Below, in pieces: positions 1 to 6,799 of a DNA stretch of 7,293 nt; position 1 is the first letter of the stretch; the number at the start of each line of letters is the position of its first letter. The DNA lies in contig JAHIVS010000430.1 in assembly GCA_018816605.1 (NCBI GenBank), positions 1 through 7,293 on the forward strand. The letters run 5' to 3'. This DNA is from Pseudomonadota bacterium. Its GTDB lineage: Bacteria > Desulfobacterota > Desulfobacteria > Desulfobacterales > Desulfobacteraceae. The position numbers and the translations under genes were made by a program. The notes under the pieces are model-generated. The model was not told the origin of the DNA. It saw nothing but the letters and a program-made list of their open reading frames with translations, and made no database searches.

Positions 1-1664
1 CGGCGATCCAGTCGCCTATCAGTCCGTTTTTGCCCAGAGAGCTGACAGATGACAACATCAAGGAGCTGATCTGGGACTTTGTCAATTGTGCCCTGCTGGC
101 AAAGGATGCGGGTTATGACGGTGTTGAGATCATGGGATCTGAAGGCTACCTCATCAATCAGTTTATCGCCTCTCGCACCAATCACAGGGATGACCGATGG
201 GGCGGTGGTTATGAAAATCGTATTCAATTTCCAATACAAGTGGTTCGCAGGATACGTGATGCTGTGGGCTTAGATTTTATCATCATTTATCGGTTGTCCA
301 TGCTGGACCTGGTGGCGGGGGGCAGTTCCCTGAATGAGGTTATCACCTTGGGCAAGGCTGTTGAGCGTGCTGGGGCAAGTCTTATCAACACCGGGATCGG
401 CTGGCATGAAGCCCGGATTCCCACAATTGCCACCAAGGTTCCCAGGGCTGCATTTACCTGGGTCACTGCCAGGGTAAGGGCGGCATTGAAAATTCCCTGT
501 ATCACCTCCAACCGCATCAACATGCCCCAGGTGGCAGAACAGGTACTGGCAAGGGGTGATGCAGACATGGTTTCCATGGCACGCCCATTTCTGGCTGATC
601 CGCAGTTTGTGCGCAAGGCTGCTGAGCAGCGAATAGATGAGATCAATACCTGCATCGGATGCAACCAGGCCTGTCTGGATCATATTTTTGCCGGTAAATT
701 AACCAGTTGCCTGGTGAATCCCATGGCCTGCCATGAAACCGAATTGTTGATCAAACCAGTCCTTGATCCCAAAAAAATTGCTGTGGTGGGTGCGGGGCCT
801 GCAGGTCTTGCCTTTGCCGTGACCGCAGCAAAACGGGGGCACCGGGTGACCCTGTTTGAAGCAGCCGGACAAATAGGAGGCCAGTTTAATCTTGCCAAGC
901 AGATCCCTGGCAAGGAAGAATTTAATGAAACCATTCGCTACTACGGCCGTCAGATACAGCTGACGGCTGTATGCTTAAGGCTTAACCACCATGTTACAGG
1001 AGGCATGCTGGACCAGGGGGATTTTGACGGGGTAGTGGTGGCCACGGGCATCATCCCCCGTATGCCTTGTATTGATGGTATTGATCATCCCAAGGTCTTG
1101 ACCTATATTGATGTTGTAACAGGTGCAGATGTGGGCCCAAGAGTTGCGGTTATGGGTGCCGGCGGGATTGGCTTTGATATTTGTGAAGTTTTGATTCACC
1201 AAGGCATGCCAATGGCAAGGGACATCGCAGGTTTTATGGCCGAATGGGGAATCGATATGTCGCTGAAGGCCAGGGGCGGAGTCGAAGGGATTACCCCAAA
1301 GGTTGAAACCTCTCCCCGGACCGTCTATCTTCTGCAGCGTAAGGCCGAGAAGGTGGGAAGCTCCCTTGGCAAAACCACAGGCTGGATTCACCGTATGGAA
1401 TTGGCCCGCAAGGGGGTAAAAATGGTTTCAGCCTGTGACTATCAGAAAATAGATGATCAAGGGTTACACCTGCTTATTGCAGGTAAACCCACACTTCTGG
1501 CGGTGGACAATGTAATCATCTGTGCAGGCCAGGAATCGAATCGGAAACTTGTGGATGAGATCACCCGTCTTCCGGTTCATATTATCGGTGGTGCACACAA
1601 GGCATCCCAGCTGGATGCCAAACGCGCCATCGACCAGGGCACCCGATTGGCAGCCGACTTTTGA
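1..1664 (+). CDS. fadH: 2,4-dienoyl-CoA reductase (NADPH), FadH type, 5'-truncated by window edge
   Basis: This enzyme reduces 2,4-dienoyl-CoA thioesters with NADPH through FMN, a 4Fe-4S cluster and FAD, allowing beta-oxidation of polyunsaturated acyl chains in the cytoplasm. The frame is open from base 3; the TTG at 30 is internal, because family-typical residues (SPISPFLPREL) lie around it. About 553 residues are visible, against about 672 in E. coli FadH, so roughly 120 N-terminal residues of the FMN barrel lie off the left edge. In order one sees: the OYE-type barrel with the active-site Tyr of SEGYLINQF (codon 147-149) and His of GWHEARIPT (405-407); the cluster cysteines CIGCNQAC plus a fourth (codons at 651, 660, 672, 708); the FAD fingerprint VVGAGPAG (around 780-806); and a second nucleotide fold VMGAGGIG (around 1146-1170). 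The C-terminus matches the family to its end, so it is intact. Similarity to E. coli FadH as I recall it is high throughout. The next gene follows after 51 bp on the same strand. In an anaerobe the physiological substrate may differ from that of E. coli. Confidence 0.95.
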   Translation, partial: AIQSPISPFLPRELTDDNIKELIWDFVNCALLAKDAGYDGVEIMGSEGYLINQFIASRTNHRDDRWGGGYENRIQFPIQVVRRIRDAVGLDFIIIYRLSMLDLVAGGSSLNEVITLGKAVERAGASLINTGIGWHEARIPTIATKVPRAAFTWVTARVRAALKIPCITSNRINMPQVAEQVLARGDADMVSMARPFLADPQFVRKAAEQRIDEINTCIGCNQACLDHIFAGKLTSCLVNPMACHETELLIKPVLDPKKIAVVGAGPAGLAFAVTAAKRGHRVTLFEAAGQIGGQFNLAKQIPGKEEFNETIRYYGRQIQLTAVCLRLNHHVTGGMLDQGDFDGVVVATGIIPRMPCIDGIDHPKVLTYIDVVTGADVGPRVAVMGAGGIGFDICEVLIHQGMPMARDIAGFMAEWGIDMSLKARGGVEGITPKVETSPRTVYLLQRKAEKVGSSLGKTTGWIHRMELARKGVKMVSACDYQKIDDQGLHLLIAGKPTLLAVDNVIICAGQESNRKLVDEITRLPVHIIGGAHKASQLDAKRAIDQGTRLAADF

Positions 1665-1701
1665 GTATGTCTTCCCCAGAATCCGGGCAATTGAAATATG
1701 C

Positions 1702-1710
1702 AAAAGGAGA
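1702..1710 (+). promoter_or_regulatory. Ribosome binding site deciding the start of the disulfide oxidoreductase gene
   Basis: AAAAGGAGA lies 5 bases before the ATG at 1716. An in-frame ATG at 1698 overlaps this site and has no comparable purine run before it, so the downstream ATG is preferred and the protein loses six non-conserved residues (MQKENT). Confidence 0.7.
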
Positions 1711-1715
1711 ATACC

Positions 1716-3170
1716 ATGACCATAAAAGAGGGCGTGACCAGAGAAGTTGATGTGGCCATTATCGGTGCCGGCACTGCCGGTTTGACCGCCCAGGAGTTTG
1801 TTGTTCAGAAAACAGACAACTACGTGATCATCGACGACGGCCCCTTGGGAACCACCTGTGCCCGGGTGGGATGTATGCCGTCCAAGGCGCTCATTGCCGT
1901 GGCAGATGATTTTCACAAGTGCCGTTTTTTTGATGAATACGGTATTTCAGGGGCAAAGGTTTTAACGCCGGATTATTCCAGGATCATGGCCCGGGTGCGC
2001 ATGCTCAGGGACGAGTATGCCGGCGGTGTTGTCCAGGAGATGGGGCCGTTTATGGACAAGTTGATCCGGAAGCGTGCCAGATTTATTGCCCCCAACATCC
2101 TGGAGGTTGAAGATGAAAGGATCAAGGCCAGGCGCATCATCATTGCCACTGGATCAAAACCGTGGATCCCGGAGAAATGGCAGTCCTATAAAGATTTGAT
2201 CATTGACACGGACCAGTTTTTTGAACTGGGCGATCTGCCCGGAAAAATGGCAGTTTTCGGCCTGGGTCCCATTGGCATTGAACTGGGCCAGGCACTGCAT
2301 CGCCTGGGGGTGGACATCATTGCCTTTAGCCGGCGCAAAACAGCAGGAGGTCTTACTGACCCAGACCTTCAGGCCTATGCCTTTGACCATTTTTCAAAGG
2401 AGATGAACATCCAGCTGGGTTCGGCTCAAATCCGCGGCAGGTCTGGGAACGGGGTTATTGTGGGATGTGAAAGCGGCCAATGGACCGTTGACCGGATTTT
2501 GCTGGCCACAGGGCGCCGACCCTCCATCCAGGGGCTTGGCCTGGAAAATTTGGGGGTTGAATTGGATGACCGGGGCCTGCCCCCTTTTGATCCGGAAACC
2601 CTTCAGATCAAGGACCTGCCCGTGTTTTTGGCAGGGGATGTCAACGGGCAAAAGCCCATTCTCCATGAAGCTGCCGATGACGGCACCATTGCCGGGTACA
2701 ATGCCACGGCACAAAGCATCTCCTGTTTTAAGAGACGCACCCCTTTGGCCATCACCTTTTCATCCCCGGATATTGCCATTGCAGGACTTTCCCACAAAGC
2801 GCTCACAGCCCGGGGAATTGAGTTTGTCACGGGCAGGGCTTCATGGGAGAAGCTTGGGCGGGCCAGGATGATCCTGGGCAAGGCCGCGGGCATTGCCCGG
2901 ATCTATGGGGCTAAAAAAGACGGCAGGCTTTTGGGGGCAGAACTGATGGCACCGGCTGGGGAGCACATGGCCCATCTGTTATCCTGGGCCGTTGGGGCCG
3001 GACTTACTGCGGCCCAGGCCCTGGCCATGCCATTTTACCACCCAGTGCCCGAAGAGGCATTGAGGTCTGCTCTGGGGCAGATTTTAAAACAAACGGATGA
3101 CCCTGCCCCTGATTCCAGGGTGGAACTTTGTCCGGAGACCGTTGGCGCCCTGGATAAGAACGGTTTGTAA
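1716..3170 (+). CDS. FAD-dependent pyridine nucleotide-disulfide oxidoreductase, dihydrolipoamide dehydrogenase-like
   Basis: A 484-residue class I flavoprotein disulfide reductase; the usual family length is about 460-480. I chose the ATG at 1716 rather than the one at 1698 because AAAAGGAGA (1702-1710) sits 5 bases before it. Domains in order: FAD-binding GAGTAG (about residues 17-22); redox-active disulfide CARVGC (Cys48, Cys53) followed by MPSK; NAD(P)-binding GLGPIG (182-187); second FAD motif with AGDVNG (306-311); and a dimerisation domain ending in the catalytic pair of HPVPEE (His442, Glu447). All catalytic residues are present, so it should be active. The family passes electrons between NAD(P)H and a disulfide such as lipoamide, glutathione or another low-molecular thiol. 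The second strand of the nucleotide fold ends in SRRK, where NAD-dependent lipoamide dehydrogenases have Glu; this resembles glutathione reductase and suggests NADPH use (inference). No lipoyl-domain or 2-oxoacid dehydrogenase gene is in view, so the partner substrate is unknown and I give no symbol. It is probably cotranscribed with fadH. Confidence 0.88.
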   Translation: MTIKEGVTREVDVAIIGAGTAGLTAQEFVVQKTDNYVIIDDGPLGTTCARVGCMPSKALIAVADDFHKCRFFDEYGISGAKVLTPDYSRIMARVRMLRDEYAGGVVQEMGPFMDKLIRKRARFIAPNILEVEDERIKARRIIIATGSKPWIPEKWQSYKDLIIDTDQFFELGDLPGKMAVFGLGPIGIELGQALHRLGVDIIAFSRRKTAGGLTDPDLQAYAFDHFSKEMNIQLGSAQIRGRSGNGVIVGCESGQWTVDRILLATGRRPSIQGLGLENLGVELDDRGLPPFDPETLQIKDLPVFLAGDVNGQKPILHEAADDGTIAGYNATAQSISCFKRRTPLAITFSSPDIAIAGLSHKALTARGIEFVTGRASWEKLGRARMILGKAAGIARIYGAKKDGRLLGAELMAPAGEHMAHLLSWAVGAGLTAAQALAMPFYHPVPEEALRSALGQILKQTDDPAPDSRVELCPETVGALDKNGL

Positions 3171-3416
3171 AAAAGGTGGAAAAAGGAGTGCCCCTAACCT
3201 GAATCTATGGCCGTTGCCACAAAGATCAATCACTTTTGAAATCTCTATGAATGGATTAACGGCAATTGTTTTAGAACGCCAAGTCAGTCAATCAGGGTTT
3301 TGACTTTTCGGACAAATGCTTGTTGAATATCACCTCCATAGGAAGGGCATGCGACTATCTTTTTTTGAAAGTTGTGATAATTTTTAATCAAATCCACATG
3401 GGTTTACTCCCAAATT
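3171..3416. other. Intergenic stretch without a recognisable gene
   Basis: These 246 bases between the oxidoreductase stop and the TetR remnant are AT-richer than the flanking genes and encode nothing I recognise in any frame. A purine run (AAAAAGGAG, about 3179-3187) resembles a ribosome binding site but no sensible start follows at a usable distance. A weak inverted repeat, AAGTCA (3281-3286) with TGACTT (3301-3306) separated by 14 bases and followed by a short T run, could be a poor terminator of the fadH unit or an operator half-site pair, but it is too weak to call. No convincing promoter was found. Confidence 0.5.
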
Positions 3417-3797
3417 ATGCATGGAAAAACACCCGCAGCCACCCAGGAGAACAGGCTTAAACGCCGGAACGAAATTATGTTGGGTCTCTAGCGCTGTAGT
3501 TTAAAAAACGGTTACCTGAATACAACGGTGAGGGATATTGCCAAAGAGGCGGATATCAATTCCGGCCTGATCCATCACTATTTTGATTCTAGCGAATTCA
3601 GAAAAGAGATGGAGACGCTAATCACCACCTGCTTTGTCCTGGAAAATCTTGACACCGTCCATACCCTGGACTGCGGAAACAAAAAAGATCAGCAAAATGA
3701 ACACCACGTCGTTCCGGGAATGTTCTTCATTGCACCTCTTTTCCGGGAGTTGTCAAAAAACTGGGGCAAAAACTTTTCTCCAGTTCCTGGCCTATGA
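3417..3797 (+). pseudogene. TetR-family transcriptional regulator remnant, amber stop and lost ligand-binding domain
   Basis: Reading from the ATG at 3417, the frame gives a basic N-terminus (ENRLKRRNEIMLGL), a TAG stop at 3489-3491, then RCSLKNGYLNTTVRDIAKEA and INSGLIHHYFDS in the same frame. This is the TetR_N helix-turn-helix: helix 1, the TTVRDIAKEA helix, and the recognition helix ending in HHYF. Intact members are about 190-220 residues; here at most about 126 codons follow one frame, and the portion after HHYFDS does not look like a TetR effector domain. The last 71 bases (3727-3797) are antisense to the end of the CobW-family gene and are probably not TetR coding. No ribosome binding site precedes the ATG at 3417. 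A short peptide could start at GTG 3528, but it would lack helix 1. I infer an inactivated local regulator, possibly of the upstream fadH unit; its former target is unknown. Pyrrolysine readthrough of the amber is conceivable in this group but unlikely given the missing C-terminus. Confidence 0.75.
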
Positions 3798-5556
3798 CCA
3801 CAAGGAAACGCTCACAGTCCTCCTTGTTGTTATATTGTGAGATTCTCGGGCTGCCCGGGGAATATTGAAACACCATAGGGCCCTGATGGTCTGTGAACTC
3901 CACCAATCCCTTGACCCTCAGGATATGTTTGCCTCCGGCATCAATGGCGTTTATCAATATCTTTCTGTCCAGAGGGGCTGTCAGTTCAAAAAACCGGGTC
4001 TCGATCCGGTCTCTTCTGTGGGTTGGGCTTTGTTTGCCTGCAATGGCCGTGAACAAAGGGCGTTTGGGCGTGTTCCTGAAATTTGTGCCATAGAGAACGG
4101 CAGGGTTGATGTATCCGTGGCAGGTCTGGTGGATGTCTGCAGCCGGATTGAGCTGCCGGATCTGCTGTTCCAGCCGGGCATTCTTTTCAGGCTCGCCCAG
4201 ATCGCATTTGTTGAGCAGAATAATATCTGCAAGCCTGACCTGGTCCCTTGCCACCTCAAAGCGCAAAAGGCTCTGCTCCCCTGCCAGGCCATCGACAATG
4301 GTGGTGATGGAGCCAAATTCCAGGATGTCTGAAAGGTCTTCTATCTCCCTGAGGATATTGGCAGGATTGGCAAGGCCGGTTGTTTCAAGCACAATAAAGT
4401 CAGGGGCAAAACGATCCGTGATCTGGCCCAGTGCGGAACGCAGGTTGCCTGCAAGGGAGCAGCATACACAGCCTTCATCCATCTGGGTCACGGCATAGGT
4501 CTGGTCCAGAAGCTTTGCATCAAGCCCTTTTTTTCCTATTTCGTTCTGCACCACGGCAACAAAGCTGTTGTTTGCTGTCTGGGCCTGGATAAAGGTGTCC
4601 AGGAAACTGGTTTTGCCTGATCCCAGAAACCCTGTGAGCAGGATGAACCTAGGTTTGCAGCCCGTGGCCTCCGGGTTTTTGTCAGGTCTGCTGCCTTTGC
4701 TGGCACTTTTCGTTGTCCACCACAATTTTTCTTCATAGGTCTGTGGCAGAGGCCTGGAAGAGGTCCAGAAATTTTTTTTCTCTTCATTTTCCCAGCCTGT
4801 TTCCCTCCATGGTTTGTCGGTAAAATAGCCAAGGGTCAGCCTGTGCTCAAGGCTCTTGTGGAAAAGGGGGGATAGGGGAGTGGCAGGCCGCTGACGGGTG
4901 TAGAAGAGTGTGGGGTCTGATGCCAGGGTGTAGGTAAATGAGGCTGCAAGGCTGTCAAAAAAATCCATGGCAATGGCAAGTGCCCCAAGGTCCTGGTCAA
5001 TGCCGCCCGGGCTGACCGCCTGCACCACCCCTTTTGGCCCCTGGATTGTAATGCCTTTGTCTGAAGTCCATCCCAGCCTTTTGCAGGCTGTCAATGCCAG
5101 AAACACCCCGCTTTTTTGCACACCTGCATGGATAAACCCGATATGGAACAGGTCGGCAAGGCCGGGGTCAAGGGGGAATGACCGGATTCTGTCTGTAAAA
5201 TCTTCGGCCATGGCCCTGACTCCAGCCTGAAGGGAAAGCTCTTCTAAGACCGGGTCATTCTGGGTCGGAAAATAGCAGAGGGCAAAACAGGCATGGCTCT
5301 CCTCTATTGATTCAAGGGGAAGGAGCCCAAAGATCCCGGGTCTTTTATTGACCTTGATGGTGAGGGTGCCGTGCCGGGAATCAGGCCCCACAATTTCATG
5401 GATTCCGCACCAGCCAAGGCAATGGCGGACCACAGGAATATAGTTTGAACGGACAAGGACCGCCCTTACAAGCTCAAAGGCAATATTTTTGAGATCATTT
5501 GAAGGAGGCAGCAGGTTTAAAAGCTGTCTTGCCTGTATTGAAATAGAATCACACAT
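3727..5556 (-). CDS. CobW/COG0523-family GTPase (G3E P-loop) with a large unrecognised N-terminal module
   Basis: A 609-residue protein. The start is the ATG at 5554-5556, with AGAAGGA (5567-5573) about 10 bases upstream; an in-frame ATG at 5628 would add 24 unlikely residues running through a stem-loop and overlap the preceding gene. Residues about 302-609 form a complete CobW protein: Walker A GFLGSGKTS (309-317), the conserved NEIGKKGLD segment, the metal-binding CxCC motif EGCVCCSL (Cys363, 365, 366), ETTGLANP (391-398), the guanine-specificity motif NKCD (449-452), and a CobW_C domain (about 521-596). The family consists of GTP-dependent metallochaperones for Zn, Co, Fe or nitrile hydratase-type centres. 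Residues 1 to about 280 are a module I do not recognise, with possible ligands in HCLGWCGIHE (His45, Cys46, Cys50, His53) and HIGFIHAG (His138, His143), joined by a charged, Trp-rich linker. Typical CobW proteins are 300-400 residues without such an extension. There is no His-rich C-terminal tail. No signal peptide or membrane segment is seen, so it is cytoplasmic. Its position last in a unit with a Tat-exported hydrolase suggests a maturation role (inference). Confidence 0.88.
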   Translation of the reverse strand: MCDSISIQARQLLNLLPPSNDLKNIAFELVRAVLVRSNYIPVVRHCLGWCGIHEIVGPDSRHGTLTIKVNKRPGIFGLLPLESIEESHACFALCYFPTQNDPVLEELSLQAGVRAMAEDFTDRIRSFPLDPGLADLFHIGFIHAGVQKSGVFLALTACKRLGWTSDKGITIQGPKGVVQAVSPGGIDQDLGALAIAMDFFDSLAASFTYTLASDPTLFYTRQRPATPLSPLFHKSLEHRLTLGYFTDKPWRETGWENEEKKNFWTSSRPLPQTYEEKLWWTTKSASKGSRPDKNPEATGCKPRFILLTGFLGSGKTSFLDTFIQAQTANNSFVAVVQNEIGKKGLDAKLLDQTYAVTQMDEGCVCCSLAGNLRSALGQITDRFAPDFIVLETTGLANPANILREIEDLSDILEFGSITTIVDGLAGEQSLLRFEVARDQVRLADIILLNKCDLGEPEKNARLEQQIRQLNPAADIHQTCHGYINPAVLYGTNFRNTPKRPLFTAIAGKQSPTHRRDRIETRFFELTAPLDRKILINAIDAGGKHILRVKGLVEFTDHQGPMVFQYSPGSPRISQYNNKEDCERFLVVIGQELEKSFCPSFLTTPGKEVQ

Positions 5557-5566
5557 TGTTTTATGG

Positions 5567-5573
5567 TCCTTCT
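5567..5573 (-). promoter_or_regulatory. Ribosome binding site deciding the start of the CobW-family gene
   Basis: Read on the minus strand this is AGAAGGA, with about 10 bases between it and the ATG at 5556. It supports the shorter reading frame over the ATG at 5628. Confidence 0.6.
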
Positions 5574-5576
5574 CTA

Positions 5577-5606
5577 GAACCCGGCACTGGGTAAAACACC
5601 GGGTTC
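5577..5606 (-). repeat. Perfect 8-bp inverted repeat (stem-loop) between hydrolase and CobW genes
   Basis: GAACCCGG (5577-5584) and CCGGGTTC (5599-5606) are perfect inverted repeats with a 14-base loop; within it a competing small hairpin (ACCC with GGGT, 5579-5592) is also possible. It starts 14 bases after the hydrolase stop and ends just before the CobW ribosome binding site. On the minus strand no T run follows, so it is not a standard intrinsic terminator. It may instead stabilise the upstream part of the mRNA, reduce readthrough, or partly mask the CobW ribosome binding site, setting unequal expression of the two genes (inference). Confidence 0.55.
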
Positions 5607-5620
5607 CGGAGAATAGAAGG

Positions 5621-6778
5621 TTAACCAAATGTTATGGTATCACCATTGCCCAGGTATGCTTTGTCCTGGGAGCGGAAGCGGGCTGTTCCCTCAATGACAG
5701 GATAGCCTGCGCTGATGAATTTCTTGGCACAGAGAATGCCGGTGCAGTGGTTGCAGCCGATACGCTCAAACCCGTACCGTTCAAGGGAGATCACAAGATC
5801 GTCATATTTGGGGTCCCAGTCCTCAAAGGGGGATATGTGCAGGCCCCCATAGATTCCGTGGCACTGGTTCTTTTCATAGGCAAGTTCATTGTAGGCAGTT
5901 TCTGCAAACTGTATTATGCCCTGGTGACAGCAGCCGGTAACTGAAACAAGGCCCTTGTCCTTGACATTAAAGTACAGGGACTGCTCACCATAGACCCGGC
6001 AGATAATGGGGATGGGAAACACATAGGTCGCCATTCCGGGCATATGTTTGTAAAGCCCGTTTTTCACCTCAACAAGCTTGCCTGTATGGCCTGAGTCTTT
6101 TATATACTGCTTTCCTTCTGCATAGAAGCCCTGGGGTATGTAGATGGTTATGGTTGGGTCGTATTTCAGGGTCACGGGAAGTCCCCAATAGTGATCAAAG
6201 TGTTCGTGGGAAATGAAGATAGCCTCTATCTCCTTGTTTATAAGCATCTTGTCAATGCCCTCCCGCTTGAAACACTCATCCATCCACTTGTAGGACCAGC
6301 CTGAATCCAGAAGGAATTTTCTGACCTTGCCGTCAAGCTGTTCAACTTCCAGCAAACAGGAATAGCCGCCTGCATTGTCAGGGTTTACCGAGTTTTTCTG
6401 GGCTATTTCCCAGGCTTTGTCAAGGTCGTGGGGCAGATAATCCTTGATCTTGGCAATGCCCTGGGCATAGGAGCCTTTGCCAAGGCCCTTGCCGTTTCCA
6501 AAGGGTGCCCAGTTGTAAGAGTACTGGTCGACCAGAAGGCCGCCTGCTCCCTTGATGTCCCCTACAAGGGTCTGGTTGTCAAACCAGCTTGTTTCAGAAA
6601 TATTGGTGACCTTGACGCTTCTGCAGGTCCCGATATCAATGTTTTTCCGTTCTGTCTTGGAAAAGAGCGCCTTTCTTGCGCCAGAGTACGAGTAAGCTCC
6701 CATGGCACCGAGCACTCCCAGGCCTGTGCCCGTAATGGCACCTTTTAGAAAATCACGTCGTTTTATAGTATCAGACAT
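5621..6778 (-). CDS. Tat-exported metallo-beta-lactamase-fold hydrolase, COG1237/DHPS-like
   Basis: A 385-residue protein starting at ATG 6776-6778, with AGGAGA (6784-6789) five bases upstream. The N-terminus carries a twin-arginine motif, KRRDFLKG (Arg7, Arg8), and a weakly hydrophobic Gly/Ala-rich segment to about residue 35. No clear AxA cleavage site is seen, so it may stay membrane-anchored. It is therefore expected to fold in the cytoplasm and act outside the inner membrane. The mature part has the metal-binding signature HEHFDH (191-196), then TGCCHQGI (His285), GGLHIS (His314) and GCNHCTG (His344, Cys345). That pattern of GCxHxGI, GGxH and CTG is characteristic of the group that includes archaeal dihydropterin/ribofuranosylaminobenzene 5'-phosphate synthase rather than of true beta-lactamases. 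The metal site looks complete. An insertion-rich stretch (residues about 50-145, many Gly, Asn and Tyr) precedes the first strand-ligand region and is longer than in simple members. The substrate cannot be read from sequence. It follows the membrane-protein gene by 21 bp and precedes the CobW fusion by 64 bp, almost certainly in one transcript. Confidence 0.9.
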   Translation of the reverse strand: MSDTIKRRDFLKGAITGTGLGVLGAMGAYSYSGARKALFSKTERKNIDIGTCRSVKVTNISETSWFDNQTLVGDIKGAGGLLVDQYSYNWAPFGNGKGLGKGSYAQGIAKIKDYLPHDLDKAWEIAQKNSVNPDNAGGYSCLLEVEQLDGKVRKFLLDSGWSYKWMDECFKREGIDKMLINKEIEAIFISHEHFDHYWGLPVTLKYDPTITIYIPQGFYAEGKQYIKDSGHTGKLVEVKNGLYKHMPGMATYVFPIPIICRVYGEQSLYFNVKDKGLVSVTGCCHQGIIQFAETAYNELAYEKNQCHGIYGGLHISPFEDWDPKYDDLVISLERYGFERIGCNHCTGILCAKKFISAGYPVIEGTARFRSQDKAYLGNGDTITFG

Positions 6779-6799
6779 GTGGTTCTCCTATTTTGTCTA

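Noticed and set aside
3281..3310. AAGTCA/TGACTT inverted repeat with short T run as terminator of the fadH unit
   Set aside because: The stem is only 6 bp, AT-rich, has a 14-base loop and lies 110 bases after the stop; it is not strong enough to call.
3489..3491. Amber codon read as pyrrolysine in the TetR-like frame
   Set aside because: No downstream pyrrolysine-associated feature is visible, and the protein also lacks its C-terminal domain, so a pseudogene explains both facts.
3634..3725. T-run on the minus strand after the CobW stop as an intrinsic terminator
   Set aside because: A run of six T (minus strand, near 3684-3689) exists but only a 4-bp imperfect stem precedes it, at the wrong distance.
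3865..4332. 155-codon plus-strand open frame opposite the CobW gene
   Set aside because: It is the antisense shadow of the CobW_C and GTPase coding region, with no family-like sequence and no ribosome binding site of note.
3727..5628. Longer form of the CobW-family protein starting at 5628
   Set aside because: It would overlap the hydrolase stop and translate through the stem-loop; the 24 extra residues look non-coding, and the ATG at 5556 has a good ribosome binding site.
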